Below are positions 17,548-25,953 of a DNA stretch of 61,939 bases, one piece after another. A program made the position numbers and the translations under genes. The notes under the pieces were generated by a model. That model made no database searches. It worked only from the letters and a program-made list of their open reading frames with translations, and was not told the DNA's origin. Source of the DNA: Micromonospora tarensis (lineage in GTDB: Bacteria > Actinomycetota > Actinomycetes > Mycobacteriales > Micromonosporaceae); the NCBI RefSeq assembly GCF_016803395.1, contig NZ_JAEVHL010000018.1, positions 1-61,939 on the forward strand, in the 5' to 3' direction. Numbering within the stretch: the first letter of the stretch is position 1; the number at the start of each line of letters is the position of its first letter.

Positions 17548-18918
17548 TCAGCGCTTCTCCGTCACCTCTCGCTGCCAGTTCGTGGCGGCGATCTGCACGG
17601 CGTCCCACGGGCTGCCCAACGGTGGGGTGTACGACAGGTCGAGCTCGGCGATGTCGGCGACGCTGGCGCCGTAGGAGATAGCGGTGGCGTACGTGTCGAT
17701 GCGCTTGGCGATGTCAGCACCGCGGGTGCCGAGCAGTTGCGCGCCGAGGAGTCTGCCGGTGCGGCGGTCCCCGGTGACTCGGACTCGGACGGGTGTCGCG
17801 CCTGGGTAGTACGCCTTGTGATCGTCGGCGGTGGAGGCCACGGTGACCGGGTCGTAGCCGGCCTTGCGGGCGTGGTCGTCGCGCAGCCCGGTGCCGGCGG
17901 CGACGAGGTCGAAGACCTTGACGGCCTGGGTGCCCAGCGATCCGGCGAACAAGGCTTCCCCGCCGAGCGCGTTCGTGCCCGCGACCCGGCCCTGCTTGTG
18001 GGCGGTGCTGCCCAGCGGCAGGTACACGTGCCGGTCGAGGAGCCGGTGGTAGGTGTGCACACAGTCACCGGCGGCGAAGACGTCGGGCAGGTTGGTACGC
18101 ATCTGTCGGTCGACCGCGATCGCACCGTGCACGCCGAGGGTGACGCCCGCGGTTGCGGCGAGGTCGGTGTCTGGGCGGACTCCGGTGACGACAAGGACGA
18201 CGTCCGCCTCGTAGGTGGTGGCATCGGTGTCGACACGCAGCCGGTCGCCGTCGGAGGTGACGGCGTGAACCGTGGTGGCGCACCGCACCGTGACGTCCTG
18301 ACCTTGCAGGTGCTCGGCGAGGGGTTGGGCCAGCTCCGGGTCAATGGTGGGCATGACCTGGTTGACCTGCTCGATGAGGGTGACCTGCAGGCCGCGGGTG
18401 GTGAGCGCTTCGGCCATTTCCAGGCCGATGTAGCCGGCGCCGACGATGACCGCCGAGCGCGCCCGGCGCTGCTGCACCGATTGCAGGAGGGCGAAGGTGT
18501 CACCCATGGTGTGCAGCGTGTGGAGGCCGTCGGCCGGCCCGAGCTGGTTGAGGCCAGCGATCGGTGGGCGTACCGCGACGGCCCCGGTGCCGATGACGAG
18601 CCGGTCGTAGTCCAGGGTCGTGGTGGTGCCGTCCGGCGTGGTCGCGGTGACCGTGTGCGTGCCCGCGTCGATGGCGGTGGCACGGTGATTGAGCCTCACC
18701 CGCAGGCCGGCCTTGTTCAGGTCGTCGCTGCTGCGGTGGGCGAGGCTGCGCCAGTCGGGGACATCACCGGACACGTGGTACGGGATGCCGCAGATGCTGA
18801 AGTTCGGGTAGGCATCGGCGACGAGGAGCGTCACCTCGGCGCCGGGGTCGAGTTCACGGGCGCGCAGGCCGGCGCTGATACCGGCGTCGCTGCCACCGAT
18901 GACGAGCAGACGCGTCAC
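17548..18918 (-). CDS. CoA-disulfide reductase / NADH oxidase-like flavoprotein
   Basis: 456 aa. FAD motif G-G-S-D-A-G-I-S-A near residue 8, redox-active single Cys43 in S-I-C-G-I-P-Y-H (pattern of CoA-disulfide reductases and Nox/Npx), NAD(P) motif V-G-A-G-Y-I-G-L-E-M-A near 165, and a C-terminal dimerisation domain ending with the A-E-L-D-L-S-Y-T-P-P-L-G-S-P motif typical of the family. It reduces a disulfide or peroxide-type substrate with NAD(P)H. As last gene after arsC and trxB, it may recycle low-molecular-weight thiols used in arsenate reduction (inference). Confidence 0.85.
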   Translation of the reverse strand: MTRLLVIGGSDAGISAGLRARELDPGAEVTLLVADAYPNFSICGIPYHVSGDVPDWRSLAHRSSDDLNKAGLRVRLNHRATAIDAGTHTVTATTPDGTTTTLDYDRLVIGTGAVAVRPPIAGLNQLGPADGLHTLHTMGDTFALLQSVQQRRARSAVIVGAGYIGLEMAEALTTRGLQVTLIEQVNQVMPTIDPELAQPLAEHLQGQDVTVRCATTVHAVTSDGDRLRVDTDATTYEADVVLVVTGVRPDTDLAATAGVTLGVHGAIAVDRQMRTNLPDVFAAGDCVHTYHRLLDRHVYLPLGSTAHKQGRVAGTNALGGEALFAGSLGTQAVKVFDLVAAGTGLRDDHARKAGYDPVTVASTADDHKAYYPGATPVRVRVTGDRRTGRLLGAQLLGTRGADIAKRIDTYATAISYGASVADIAELDLSYTPPLGSPWDAVQIAATNWQREVTEKR

Positions 18919-18972
18919 GTTTCTCCCTGCGAGGGTTGGGTGGCCGCCGGCACCGGCGAACCCGGGGACGGC

Positions 18973-19902
18973 TCAGGACTGGGCGGCGAGGTACCGCTCG
19001 GCGTCGAGGGCGGCGGCGCAGCCGGTGCCGGCGGCGGTGATGGCCTGGCGGTAGGTGTGGTCGACGAGGTCGCCGGCGGCGAAGACGCCGGGCAGGTTGG
19101 TGCGGGTGCCGGGGGAGTCGACGGTGACGTAGCCGTCGTCGTCGAGCCTCACCTGGCCGCGGAAGAGTTCGCTGCGAGGGTCGTGGCCGATGGCGACGAA
19201 CACGCCGGTGACATCCAGGACGCGGGTCTCGCCGGTGTGGACGTCGCGCAGGCGGGCCCCGACGACGGCGCCGTCCTGGCCGAGGATCTCCTCGACGACG
19301 CTGTTCCACACCACCCGGATCTTGCCGTTACTCAACGCGCGCTCGGCCATGATCTGGCTGGCGCGGAACGTGTCGCGGCGGTGGACGATGGTGACAGTGC
19401 GGGCGAAGCGGGTGAGGAAGGTGGCTTCTTCCATCGCGGTGTCGCCGCCGCCGACCACCGCGATGTCCTGGTCCCGGAAGAAGAACCCGTCGCAGGTGGC
19501 GCAGGCGGACACGCCGTGGCCGAGAAGTTCCTGCTCGCCGGCAACGCCGAGGGGGCGCCAGGCGGAACCGGTGGCCAGGATGACCGCGTCCGCCTGGTAG
19601 GCCTTTTCGCCGACCCACACGGTCTTGGTAGGGCCGGTGAGGTCGACGCGGGTGACGTCGTCGGTGATGAACTGGGCGCCGAAGCGGTCGGCCTGCTTGC
19701 GCATGGTGTCCATCAGGTCGGGGCCGGTGATCCCGTCGGGGAAGCCGGGAAAGTTCTCCACCTCGGTGGTGGTCATCAGCGCACCGCCGGACTGGCTGCC
19801 CTCGATGACGAGAGGCGCGAGGTTGGCGCGGGCGGCGTAGAGGGCGGCGGTGTATCCGGCGGGTCCGGAGCCGATGATGATCAGGCGGTGCGAGTCGGAC
19901 AC
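18973..19902 (-). CDS. trxB: Thioredoxin reductase (ArsT-like context)
   Basis: 309 aa, full length. FAD motif G-S-G-P-A-G-Y-T-A, redox centre C-A-T-C (residues 134-137), NADPH motif G-G-G-D-T-A-M-E-E and C-terminal F-A-A-G-D-L-V-D. It transfers NADPH electrons to thioredoxin. It lies between arsC and the CoADR-like gene; actinomycete ars clusters with such a gene call it arsT. It probably supplies reducing power for arsenate reduction. Confidence 0.93.
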   Translation of the reverse strand: MSDSHRLIIIGSGPAGYTAALYAARANLAPLVIEGSQSGGALMTTTEVENFPGFPDGITGPDLMDTMRKQADRFGAQFITDDVTRVDLTGPTKTVWVGEKAYQADAVILATGSAWRPLGVAGEQELLGHGVSACATCDGFFFRDQDIAVVGGGDTAMEEATFLTRFARTVTIVHRRDTFRASQIMAERALSNGKIRVVWNSVVEEILGQDGAVVGARLRDVHTGETRVLDVTGVFVAIGHDPRSELFRGQVRLDDDGYVTVDSPGTRTNLPGVFAAGDLVDHTYRQAITAAGTGCAAALDAERYLAAQS

Positions 19903-19973
19903 GGGAGGTCTCCTGCTCAGGGGAGAGCCGCCCGCCGACGACGGGGTCGGCGAGCGGGGGGTGGTTGACAGGG

Positions 19974-20381
19974 TCAGGCGGCGGTGCGCAGCTCGCCGAG
20001 GAGCTTCTCCACCCGGGTACGGATCTCGTCGCGGATCGGGCGCACGGATTCGACGCCCTTGCCGGCGGGGTCTTCGAGCTTCCAGTCCTCGTAGCGCTTG
20101 CCCGGGAAGACGGGGCAGGCGTCACCACAACCCATGGTGACGATGACGTCCGATGACTCGGCCGTGGCGTACTCGAGGAGTTTCGGCGTCTGGCCGGTGA
20201 TGTCGATGCCGACCTCGCGCATCGCCTCGACGGCGGCAGGGTTGACGGTGTCGGCGGGGGCGGAGCCGGCGGAGCGGACTTCGACGGTGTCGCCGGCGAG
20301 GTGGCGCAGCCAGCCGGCGGCCATTTGGGAGCGGCCGGCGTTGTGGACGCAGACGAACAGGACGCTGGGCTTGTCGGACAT
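19974..20381 (-). CDS. arsC: Arsenate reductase, single-domain LMW phosphatase type
   Basis: 135 aa. P-loop [12 protein letters not shown] with nucleophile Cys11, downstream M-G-C-G-D-A-C-P, and D-P-A-G-K. It lacks the helical extension of the arsC at 7828. It reduces arsenate with mycothiol or thioredoxin; the adjacent trxB favours a thiol-relay link. Its ATG overlaps the stop of a 44-codon ORF (TGATG). Confidence 0.93.
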   Translation of the reverse strand: MSDKPSVLFVCVHNAGRSQMAAGWLRHLAGDTVEVRSAGSAPADTVNPAAVEAMREVGIDITGQTPKLLEYATAESSDVIVTMGCGDACPVFPGKRYEDWKLEDPAGKGVESVRPIRDEIRTRVEKLLGELRTAA

Positions 20382-20515
20382 CAGGAGCCTTTCTTGCAGG
20401 GTAGGTTGCGGAGCCGGTTGACCGGCGCCCGGTCAGGTATCGCGGGCAGGGTGCGGGCGGGGTCGCTGTTGCGGTCGAGCAGGTCGTAGCGGCCGACGGG
20501 ACGCGATGGATTCAT
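20381..20515 (-). CDS. Possible 44-aa peptide upstream of arsC
   Basis: ATG 20515 to TGA at 20381-20383, which overlaps the arsC start as TGATG. Composition is Arg/Pro/Asn-rich (starts M-N-P-S-R-P-V-G-R-Y-D-L-L-D-R-N) and includes one Cys near the end (L-P-C-K-K). No family recognised and the start has only a weak GGGAA site. It may be a real small protein, a coupling leader for arsC, or chance. Confidence 0.35.
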   Translation of the reverse strand: MNPSRPVGRYDLLDRNSDPARTLPAIPDRAPVNRLRNLPCKKGS

Positions 20516-20609
20516 CAGTTCCCGATGCCCCACTCTGCTGCGGCTCGGTGCTCATGCGGTGCGGTCGGTCGCTGGATCGCGCTCGGTCACCGCGTGGGTA
20601 GGGCTGGTG

Positions 20610-21311
20610 TCAGTCGTAGCGCTCGCCCGAGTTCATGGCGGCGGTGACGATGGGGGCGACGCGGTCGATGCGGGCGGCGAGGTCGGTGAACGCGGCCTCG
20701 AAGGCGTCGTCGGTGTCGATGCGGACCGGGTCGGGGACCGACCAGTGCAGCCGGGGCCGGGCCGGGTCGGTGAGTTCCTCGTGGGCGTTGTCGCAGACGG
20801 CGATCAGCAGGTCGTCGTCACGCACGATGTCCGCGACGTGCGCGGTGCCGGTCGCGTCCAGCAGCAGCCCGTGGCGCTGAGCCACGGCGACGGCGCGCGG
20901 ATGAACCCGCTCTGCCGGCTGCGTTCCGGCCGATGCCGCCGAGGTGTGCGTGCGGTCCGACCAGAGGGCGGCGGCGAGCTGCGAGCGGGCCGAGTTGCGG
21001 GTGCAGACGAACACCACCCGACCCACGCCGGCCATCGGCGCTGGCGTCAACGCGGTCAATGCCTCGGGCCGCAGCCGCAGGTAGGTGCGACGGCGGTCTC
21101 CCTCGGACCGGCCGCGAACGACGAGGCCGGCCTCGCTGAGGACCTTGACGTGGTGGGCGACCAGATTCGTCGGCATCTGAAGGTCGTGGGCGATCTCGCC
21201 AGGAGAGGCGTCGCCCAAGGTGAGCGCGTCGACGACCGCCAGGCGCGACGGATCGCCGAGCGCGGCGTGAATCCGGGCGCGCCCCGACAGCGATGCAAGC
21301 TCAGTAGTCAT
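20610..21311 (-). CDS. ArsR-ArsC fusion protein
   Basis: 233 aa. Residues 1-92 form an ArsR winged helix (G-D-P-S-R-L-A-V-V-D-A-L; recognition helix M-P-T-N-L-V-A-H-H-V-K-V-L). Residues 97-233 form an LMW phosphatase/arsenate reductase fold with P-loop V-V-F-V-C-T-R-N-S-A-R-S (Cys103) and a further Cys in A-V-C-D-N. There is no C-V-C-D metalloid site in the ArsR part. The C-domain could sense or reduce arsenate while the N-domain represses the operon. It heads the minus-strand set down to the CoADR-like gene. A TTGAGTCAAT-type half site lies just upstream (about 21310-21320). Confidence 0.87.
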   Translation of the reverse strand: MTTELASLSGRARIHAALGDPSRLAVVDALTLGDASPGEIAHDLQMPTNLVAHHVKVLSEAGLVVRGRSEGDRRRTYLRLRPEALTALTPAPMAGVGRVVFVCTRNSARSQLAAALWSDRTHTSAASAGTQPAERVHPRAVAVAQRHGLLLDATGTAHVADIVRDDDLLIAVCDNAHEELTDPARPRLHWSVPDPVRIDTDDAFEAAFTDLAARIDRVAPIVTAAMNSGERYD

Positions 21312-21497
21312 TGACTCAACTATTGCTGACCTACAGGAATGTTGTCAAGTGGCGGCGAGTCGGCGGCCCGACTGGTCGGAGGCTCGGCCGAGGCTGACGC
21401 TCGGGCCTGAGGTGCGCCGAGCGGGCAGGCGGCTCGCGCCGAGGGCGATTGGCCGGGAAGCAGGGGTTCACGTCACGGCTGGGCCGTGCGGCTGCTG

Positions 21498-21827
21498 TCA
21501 GCAGCAGGTCATCAGATACGACTGCAGCTCGGCCAGCGCCGCGACGGCGCCGTCGCGGTCGGCGCGGTAGTACACGGTCTTCCCCTCGCGCCGTGAGGTC
21601 ACGATCCGCCCCCGGCGTAGCAGGGTCAGCTGCTGCGACGCTGTCGCTTGGCTGATGCCCGTGCGCTCGGCGACTTCCCCTACGGACATCTCGGCGCCTT
21701 GGGAGAACAGCATCATGATCCGCTGTCGCGTCGGGCTGCCGAGCGCCTTGAGGAACTCCTGCGTGTCCGGCCCGAGCCCGGTTGGTGCGGCGTCGGGCGC
21801 GACCGCTGCGGGCTCTGGCTCATCCAT
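21498..21827 (-). CDS. arsR: ArsR-family repressor with C-terminal Cys pair
   Basis: 109 aa from ATG 21827 (AGAAGGTGG 5 bp upstream). Winged helix: L-G-S-P-T-R-Q-R-I-M-M-L-F, recognition helix S-Q-A-T-A-S-Q-Q-L-T-L-L. The C-V-C-D motif is absent; the only cysteines are the final two residues (M-T-C-C), a different possible metalloid site. Divergent from the arsO-like gene at 21890, with a palindrome between them. Confidence 0.87.
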   Translation of the reverse strand: MDEPEPAAVAPDAAPTGLGPDTQEFLKALGSPTRQRIMMLFSQGAEMSVGEVAERTGISQATASQQLTLLRRGRIVTSRREGKTVYYRADRDGAVAALAELQSYLMTCC

Positions 21828-21851
21828 GGCCCCACCTTCTCGCATCACCAT

Positions 21852-21881
21852 CATATTGTCATTCAACTAAACGACGATATG
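21852..21881. promoter_or_regulatory. Inverted repeat between arsR and arsO-like gene
   Basis: CATATTGTC (21852-21860) and GACGATATG (21873-21881) are inverted with one mismatch, 12 bp apart, in an AT-rich island of an otherwise GC-rich region. Likely operator of the divergent arsR for both genes. Confidence 0.55.
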
Positions 21882-21889
21882 ATGTTGGA

Positions 21890-22999
21890 GTGACCACCTC
21901 TAAAGAACCCGTCGTCATCGTCGGCGGCGGCCAGTCCGGTCTCGCCGCCGCCCACGCCGCCCTCTCCGCTGGCCTGCGCCCCGTCGTCCTGGAAGCAGGC
22001 ACCGCGCCGGTGGGGTCCTGGCCCGACTACTACGACAGCCTCACCCTGTTCTCCCCGGCCCGTTACAGCAGCCTGCCCGGCATGGCCTTCGACGGGGGAG
22101 ACCCCGACCGCTACCCGACCCGCGACGAGGTCGCCGCCTATCTGCGCCGCTATTCCGCAAGCATCGACGCCGAGATCCGCACCGGCACCCGGGTAACCGC
22201 TGTGCACCCGCGCCCGGGCGGGGGCTACCTCGTCCAGACCGACGGCGGCGACGAGATTGCTGCGGCGGGCATCGTCGCCGCGAGCGGATCCTTCGGCAAT
22301 CCGTACCTGCCGGTACTGCCCGGCAAGGATGCCTACGTCGGCGAGGTGCGGCATGTCGCGCACTACCGGCGGCCCGAGCCGTATGCCGGCAAGCGGGTCC
22401 TCGTCGTGGGTGCCGGGAACTCCGCCCTCCAGGTCGCCTACGAGCTCGCGCCACACGCGAGGGTCACCCTCGCCACCCGGGCGCCGATCCAGTTCATGCC
22501 GCAGCGCGTCCGAGGCCGGGACCTGCACCACTGGCTCCGCGTCACCGGTGCGGACCTGCTGTCCCGAGCAGTGCTCACCCGACTCGTCCGCCATGCCGCC
22601 GTGCTTGACACCGGCGTCTACCGCGACGCGATCACCGCCGGCCTGCTTGCCCGCCGGGAAATGTTCACCGCCTTCACCGCCGACGGCGTCATCTGGGCGG
22701 ACGGTACGCACGAGGCGCTCGATGCGGTGATCTTTGCGACCGGCTACCGCCCGCACCTCGACTACCTCGCTCCGCTCGGCACCCTGGATGACGGCATGCC
22801 CCGCCACGTTGCAGGTGTCTCCACGACCCATCGAGGACTGGTCTATCTCGGGTTGGAGTTCCAGCGGTCGTTCTCGTCGAACACCCTTCGCGGCGTCGGG
22901 CGCGACGCGGCGCATGTCGTTGCCGCCCTCGCTGCCTACCAGTCCGGCCGATCGCGGCGCCGGTTGCAGCCTATGACGCGGTTGCCGGTTCGATGCTGA
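21890..22999 (+). CDS. ArsO-like flavin monooxygenase
   Basis: 369 aa from GTG 21890. FAD motif V-G-G-G-Q-S-G-L-A-A at residue 11, V-G-S-W signature, second nucleotide motif V-G-A-G-N-S-A-L-Q near 175, and F-A-T-G-Y-R-P near 285. It is a paralog of the gene at 6615, with conserved L-F-S-P-A-x-Y-S-x-L-P-G in both. Probably oxidises an arsenical or other small substrate with NADPH and O2. Controlled by the divergent arsR (21498-21827); overlaps the convergent arsR at 22971 by 29 bp. Confidence 0.8.
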   Translation: MTTSKEPVVIVGGGQSGLAAAHAALSAGLRPVVLEAGTAPVGSWPDYYDSLTLFSPARYSSLPGMAFDGGDPDRYPTRDEVAAYLRRYSASIDAEIRTGTRVTAVHPRPGGGYLVQTDGGDEIAAAGIVAASGSFGNPYLPVLPGKDAYVGEVRHVAHYRRPEPYAGKRVLVVGAGNSALQVAYELAPHARVTLATRAPIQFMPQRVRGRDLHHWLRVTGADLLSRAVLTRLVRHAAVLDTGVYRDAITAGLLARREMFTAFTADGVIWADGTHEALDAVIFATGYRPHLDYLAPLGTLDDGMPRHVAGVSTTHRGLVYLGLEFQRSFSSNTLRGVGRDAAHVVAALAAYQSGRSRRRLQPMTRLPVRC

Positions 23000-23348
23000 G
23001 CAGCGCCGCGAGTTGGCGCAGGACGGCCGGCCGAGCCCGGTAGTACACCCAGGTGCCGCGCCGCTCGGCGTCGACGAGGCCGGCCTCCCGCAGGGTCTTG
23101 AGGTGATGCGAAATGGTGGGGCCGGTGAGGTTGAAGGCCGGGGTGAGGTCGCAAACGCACGCCTCTCCGCCCTCGGCAGAGGCGATCATCGACATCAGCT
23201 GCAGCCGGACCGGATCGCCGAGGGCCTTGAACGCCGGCGCGAGCAGCGCGGCGGTCTCGGCCGGCACGCGGTGCTGCGCCAGGGGTTGGCAGCAGAACAC
23301 CTCGGCGGTCACGTCGGCGAGGGTGAGGGGCGCAGCTTGCTTCGACAT
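22971..23348 (-). CDS. arsR: ArsR-family arsenite-responsive repressor
   Basis: 125 aa. E-A-C-V-C-D-L site (Cys64, Cys66) plus an extra N-terminal F-C-C pair (Cys19-20), recognition helix T-G-P-T-I-S-H-H-L-K-T-L and wing R-G-T-W-V-Y-Y-R-A. The additional Cys pair could complete a three-thiol As(III) site across the dimer. Convergent with and overlapping the arsO-like gene. Confidence 0.9.
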   Translation of the reverse strand: MSKQAAPLTLADVTAEVFCCQPLAQHRVPAETAALLAPAFKALGDPVRLQLMSMIASAEGGEACVCDLTPAFNLTGPTISHHLKTLREAGLVDAERRGTWVYYRARPAVLRQLAALLSIEPATAS

Positions 23349-23357
23349 TCCTCTAGG

Positions 23358-23376
23358 TTGACATCCCTCTAATCAA
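23358..23376. promoter_or_regulatory. Candidate ArsR operator
   Basis: TTGA (23358-23361) and TCAA (23373-23376) form short inverted arms in the 5' region of the arsR gene that starts at 23348, like ATTGA...TCAAT ArsR sites. Short arms make this tentative. Confidence 0.35.
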
Positions 23377-23430
23377 TGTGCAACTGTCTGTTTCGACAGA
23401 CGTCGAGACAGTGGGGAGATGGAGGAGATC

Positions 23431-23574
23431 ATGTTCAGGCTCACGCGCCGACCGAGGGCATCGACGGCCGGTGTCCGATTTTGCGACTCCTGTGCCGAGG
23501 TGAGCACCGCCGAGCAGCGTGCCCGGCGCCGCTTCGACGCGACGCGGGCCGCCCACGCGACCTTCGGTCGATGA
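23431..23574 (+). CDS. Small Cys-pair protein (47 aa)
   Basis: ATG 23431 with a strong GGAGGAG site 4-10 bp upstream. Contains F-C-D-S-C-A-E-V-S-T-A-E-Q-R-A, a C-x-x-C knuckle followed by a helical Arg/Ala-rich tail. Small actinobacterial proteins with a similar C-D-x-C-A-E-V-x-T-A pattern are familiar to me but have no assigned role. It may bind a metal. It sits alone between two arsR genes. Confidence 0.55.
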   Translation: MFRLTRRPRASTAGVRFCDSCAEVSTAEQRARRRFDATRAAHATFGR

Positions 23575-23637
23575 TCGCCGCTCGCGGTTGGTAGGCTTAA
23601 TCGCCTATCGGCGATGAACGATGAAGGGGTGGTGGGG

Positions 23638-23964
23638 GTGGCCGAGCTACTCGATCGGACGACGGCGCAGACATACGCGTCGTGGTTCCGGGCGCTAGCT
23701 GACCCGACTCGAGTGCAGATCGTCGAGTACCTTGCCCGGCAGGCTCAGGCGATGAGCGTGAGGGAGATCGTCGCCGCGATCGGCTTGGCGCAGTCCACCG
23801 TCTCGCAGCACCTGAAGATCCTCACCGAGGTGCGATTCGTCCTCGTCGAACCGATCGGCACCGCCCGCCACTACCGGATCAACGACGCCTGCGTCGACTG
23901 CTTCCCCTCCGCCGCGGACGTCGTCATGGGCCGACCTGCCCCGAACCCGAACGGAGCCTGCTGA
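23638..23964 (+). CDS. arsR: ArsR-family repressor of the arsN operon
   Basis: 108 aa from GTG 23638 (GAAGGGG upstream); ATG 23614 is an alternative. Winged helix L-A-D-P-T-R-V-Q-I-V-E-Y-L, recognition helix A-Q-S-T-V-S-Q-H-L-K-I-L. Sensor cysteines are C-terminal (C-V-D-C-F-P-S), unlike the other ArsR copies here. The palindrome TCGCC-TATC-GGCGA (23601-23614) is a likely operator. Its stop overlaps the arsN start (TGATG). Confidence 0.87.
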   Translation: MAELLDRTTAQTYASWFRALADPTRVQIVEYLARQAQAMSVREIVAAIGLAQSTVSQHLKILTEVRFVLVEPIGTARHYRINDACVDCFPSAADVVMGRPAPNPNGAC

Positions 23965-24461
23965 TGGCCGACAGCACGGTGCGCCCCCTGCGGGACGATG
24001 ACGCCGAGCGGGTCCTGGCGATCTACCAGGCCGGACTCGACGCCGGCAATGCCAGCTTCGAGACGACCGCACCCACCTGGGCGGCGTTCGACGCGGCGAA
24101 GCTGCCCGAGCACCGTTTCGTGGCGGTCGACGGGACCGACACGGTGGTCGGTTGGATCGCCGTCGCGACCACCTCGGGTCGCGCGGTCTACGCCGGTGTG
24201 ATCGAGCACTCCGTCTACGTCGATTCCGCCGCGCAGGGCCGCGGCGTCGCCCGGCTGCTGCTCGACACACTGATCGCCTCTACCGACGCCGCCGGCATCT
24301 GGACCATCCAGTCCGGAGTCTTCCCCGACAACGCCGCCAGCCTCACCCTGCACGCGCGGGCCGGCTTCCGGGTCATCGGCGTGCGCGAGCGGGTCGGTCG
24401 CCACTACGACCGCTGGCGTGACGTCGTCCTGCTCGAGCGGCGCAGTCCCGTCGTCACCTGA
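23964..24461 (+). CDS. arsN1: GNAT acetyltransferase, ArsN1 type
   Basis: 165 aa. GNAT fold close to phosphinothricin acetyltransferases: N-A-S-F-E-T, V-Y-V-D-S-A-A-Q-G-R-G-V-A-R (acetyl-CoA loop), G-F-R-V-I-G-V-R-E-R-V-G-R. In ars operons this family (ArsN1) N-acetylates arsinothricin, an arsenic analogue of phosphinothricin, and so gives resistance. The overlap with arsR supports that role over herbicide resistance. Acetyl-CoA is the donor; cytosolic. Confidence 0.85.
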   Translation: MADSTVRPLRDDDAERVLAIYQAGLDAGNASFETTAPTWAAFDAAKLPEHRFVAVDGTDTVVGWIAVATTSGRAVYAGVIEHSVYVDSAAQGRGVARLLLDTLIASTDAAGIWTIQSGVFPDNAASLTLHARAGFRVIGVRERVGRHYDRWRDVVLLERRSPVVT

Positions 24462-24538
24462 CCGACCCCGGCCCCGCAACCGCGGAGTCCCGTCTACCCA
24501 TTTGATTCGACAGTCATCAACGCAGAGGAGTTTGATCG

Positions 24539-25953
24539 ATGAGCACCCCGAACGAGCTACCCGTCGTGGTCATCGGCGCCGGCCCGGTCGGCTTGGCCGC
24601 CGCCGCGCACCTGCACGAGCGGGGCATCGCCTTTACCGTCCTGGAAGCAGGAGACACCCCGGGTGCCGCCGTGCGGCAGTGGGGCCACGTGCGCGTGTTC
24701 TCCCCGTGGCGCTACAACATCGACCCGGCCGCCCGCCGCCTCCTCGACGAGGCGGACTGGGTCGCCCCTGACCTGGAGGCCCTGCCCACCGGAGCGGAGC
24801 TCGTCGACGACTACCTCCAACCCCTTGCCCAGCTGCCGCAGCTCAAGCCGTACCTGCGTTACGCGTCCGGGTCGAGGCGATCAGCCGCCTGGGCCTTGAC
24901 CGGCTGCGCACTGCCGGTCGTGAGTCCACGCCGTTCCTGATCCGCCTCGCCGACGGCGAGGAGCTCCTCGCCCGCGCGGTGATCGACGCCTCGGGCACCT
25001 GGGGCACCCCGAATGTCCTGGGCGCGTCCGGCCTGCCCGCCCGAGGCGAGTCCACTGTCGCTGCGTTCCTGGAGCACGCGCTGCCCGATGTTCTCGGCGC
25101 GGCCCGGGACCGCTTCGCCGGACGGCACACTCTCGTCGTCGGGGCCGGCCACTCCGCCGCGAACACGCTGCTGTCCCTGGCCGAACTGGCCGAGTCCACG
25201 CCGGGCACCGAAGTGACCTGGGCGATCCGGACCGCCTCACCGGCGCGTACCTACGGCGGCGGGGACGCCGACGCCCTCCCGGCTCGCGGTGCCCTGGGCT
25301 CACGGCTGCGCGCCCACGTCGACGCCGGCCGAATCCGGCTGCTCACCGGCTTCTCCGTGCACGCCCTCACCCCGACAGACGGCCGGGTGAGTGTGGCGGT
25401 GCGCCACGCCGACGGCAGCGAGGAATCGGCCACCGTCGACCGGATCGTCGCCGCCACCGGCTTCCGCCCGGACCACTCGATCGCCGCCGAGCTGCGCCTG
25501 GACCTCGACCCGATCATGGGGGCCGCCCGCGCCCTGGCCCCGCTGATCGACCCGAACGAGCACTCCTGCGGCACCGTGCCCCCGCACGGTGTCGACGAGC
25601 TCGCCCATCCGGAGGTCGGCTACTACGCCGTCGGCATGAAGGCCTACGGCCGCGCGCCGACGTTCCTGATGGCCACCGGCTACGAGCAGGTTCGCTCCGT
25701 CGTCGCCGCCCTCGCCGGAGACTGGGACGCCGCCCGCGACGTCCAACTCGACCTGCCCGAGACCGGGGTGTGCAACAGCAACCCGGACGACTCTGCCACC
25801 GGCGACAGCTGCTGCGGGCCGGCGCCCACCGCCGAACCCGCAGCGCGTGGACTCGCCACCGGCATCTCCGGCGGGCTGCTGTCCACACCGTTGAACCTGG
25901 TCACCCTCGACACCGCCCCGTCCGGCGGTCAGGCCGGTGGCTGCTGCAGTTGA
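24539..25953 (+). CDS. FAD/NAD(P)-dependent oxidoreductase of the arsN operon, frameshifted
   Basis: ATG 24539 with GAGGAG upstream. FAD motif I-G-A-G-P-V-G-L-A-A, then H-V-R-V-F-S-P-W-R-Y-N; the second half holds V-G-A-G-H-S-A-A-N and A-A-T-G-F-R-P. The halves are in two frames, joined by restoring one G near 24862 (TTACGCGTC to TTACGGCGTC). Whole product about 471 aa. The C-terminus is Cys-rich: V-C-N-S-N, S-C-C-G-P and final G-G-C-C-S, possible arsenical ligands. A flavoprotein like this between ArsN and an MFS pump suggests oxidation of an organoarsenical or As(III). Stop overlaps the MFS start (TGATG). Confidence 0.8.

Noticed and set aside
17737..19968. A very long open frame on the plus strand (743 codons)
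   Set aside because: It is antisense to the CoA-disulfide-reductase-like gene and trxB, which have full motifs. Open antisense frames are expected at this GC content.
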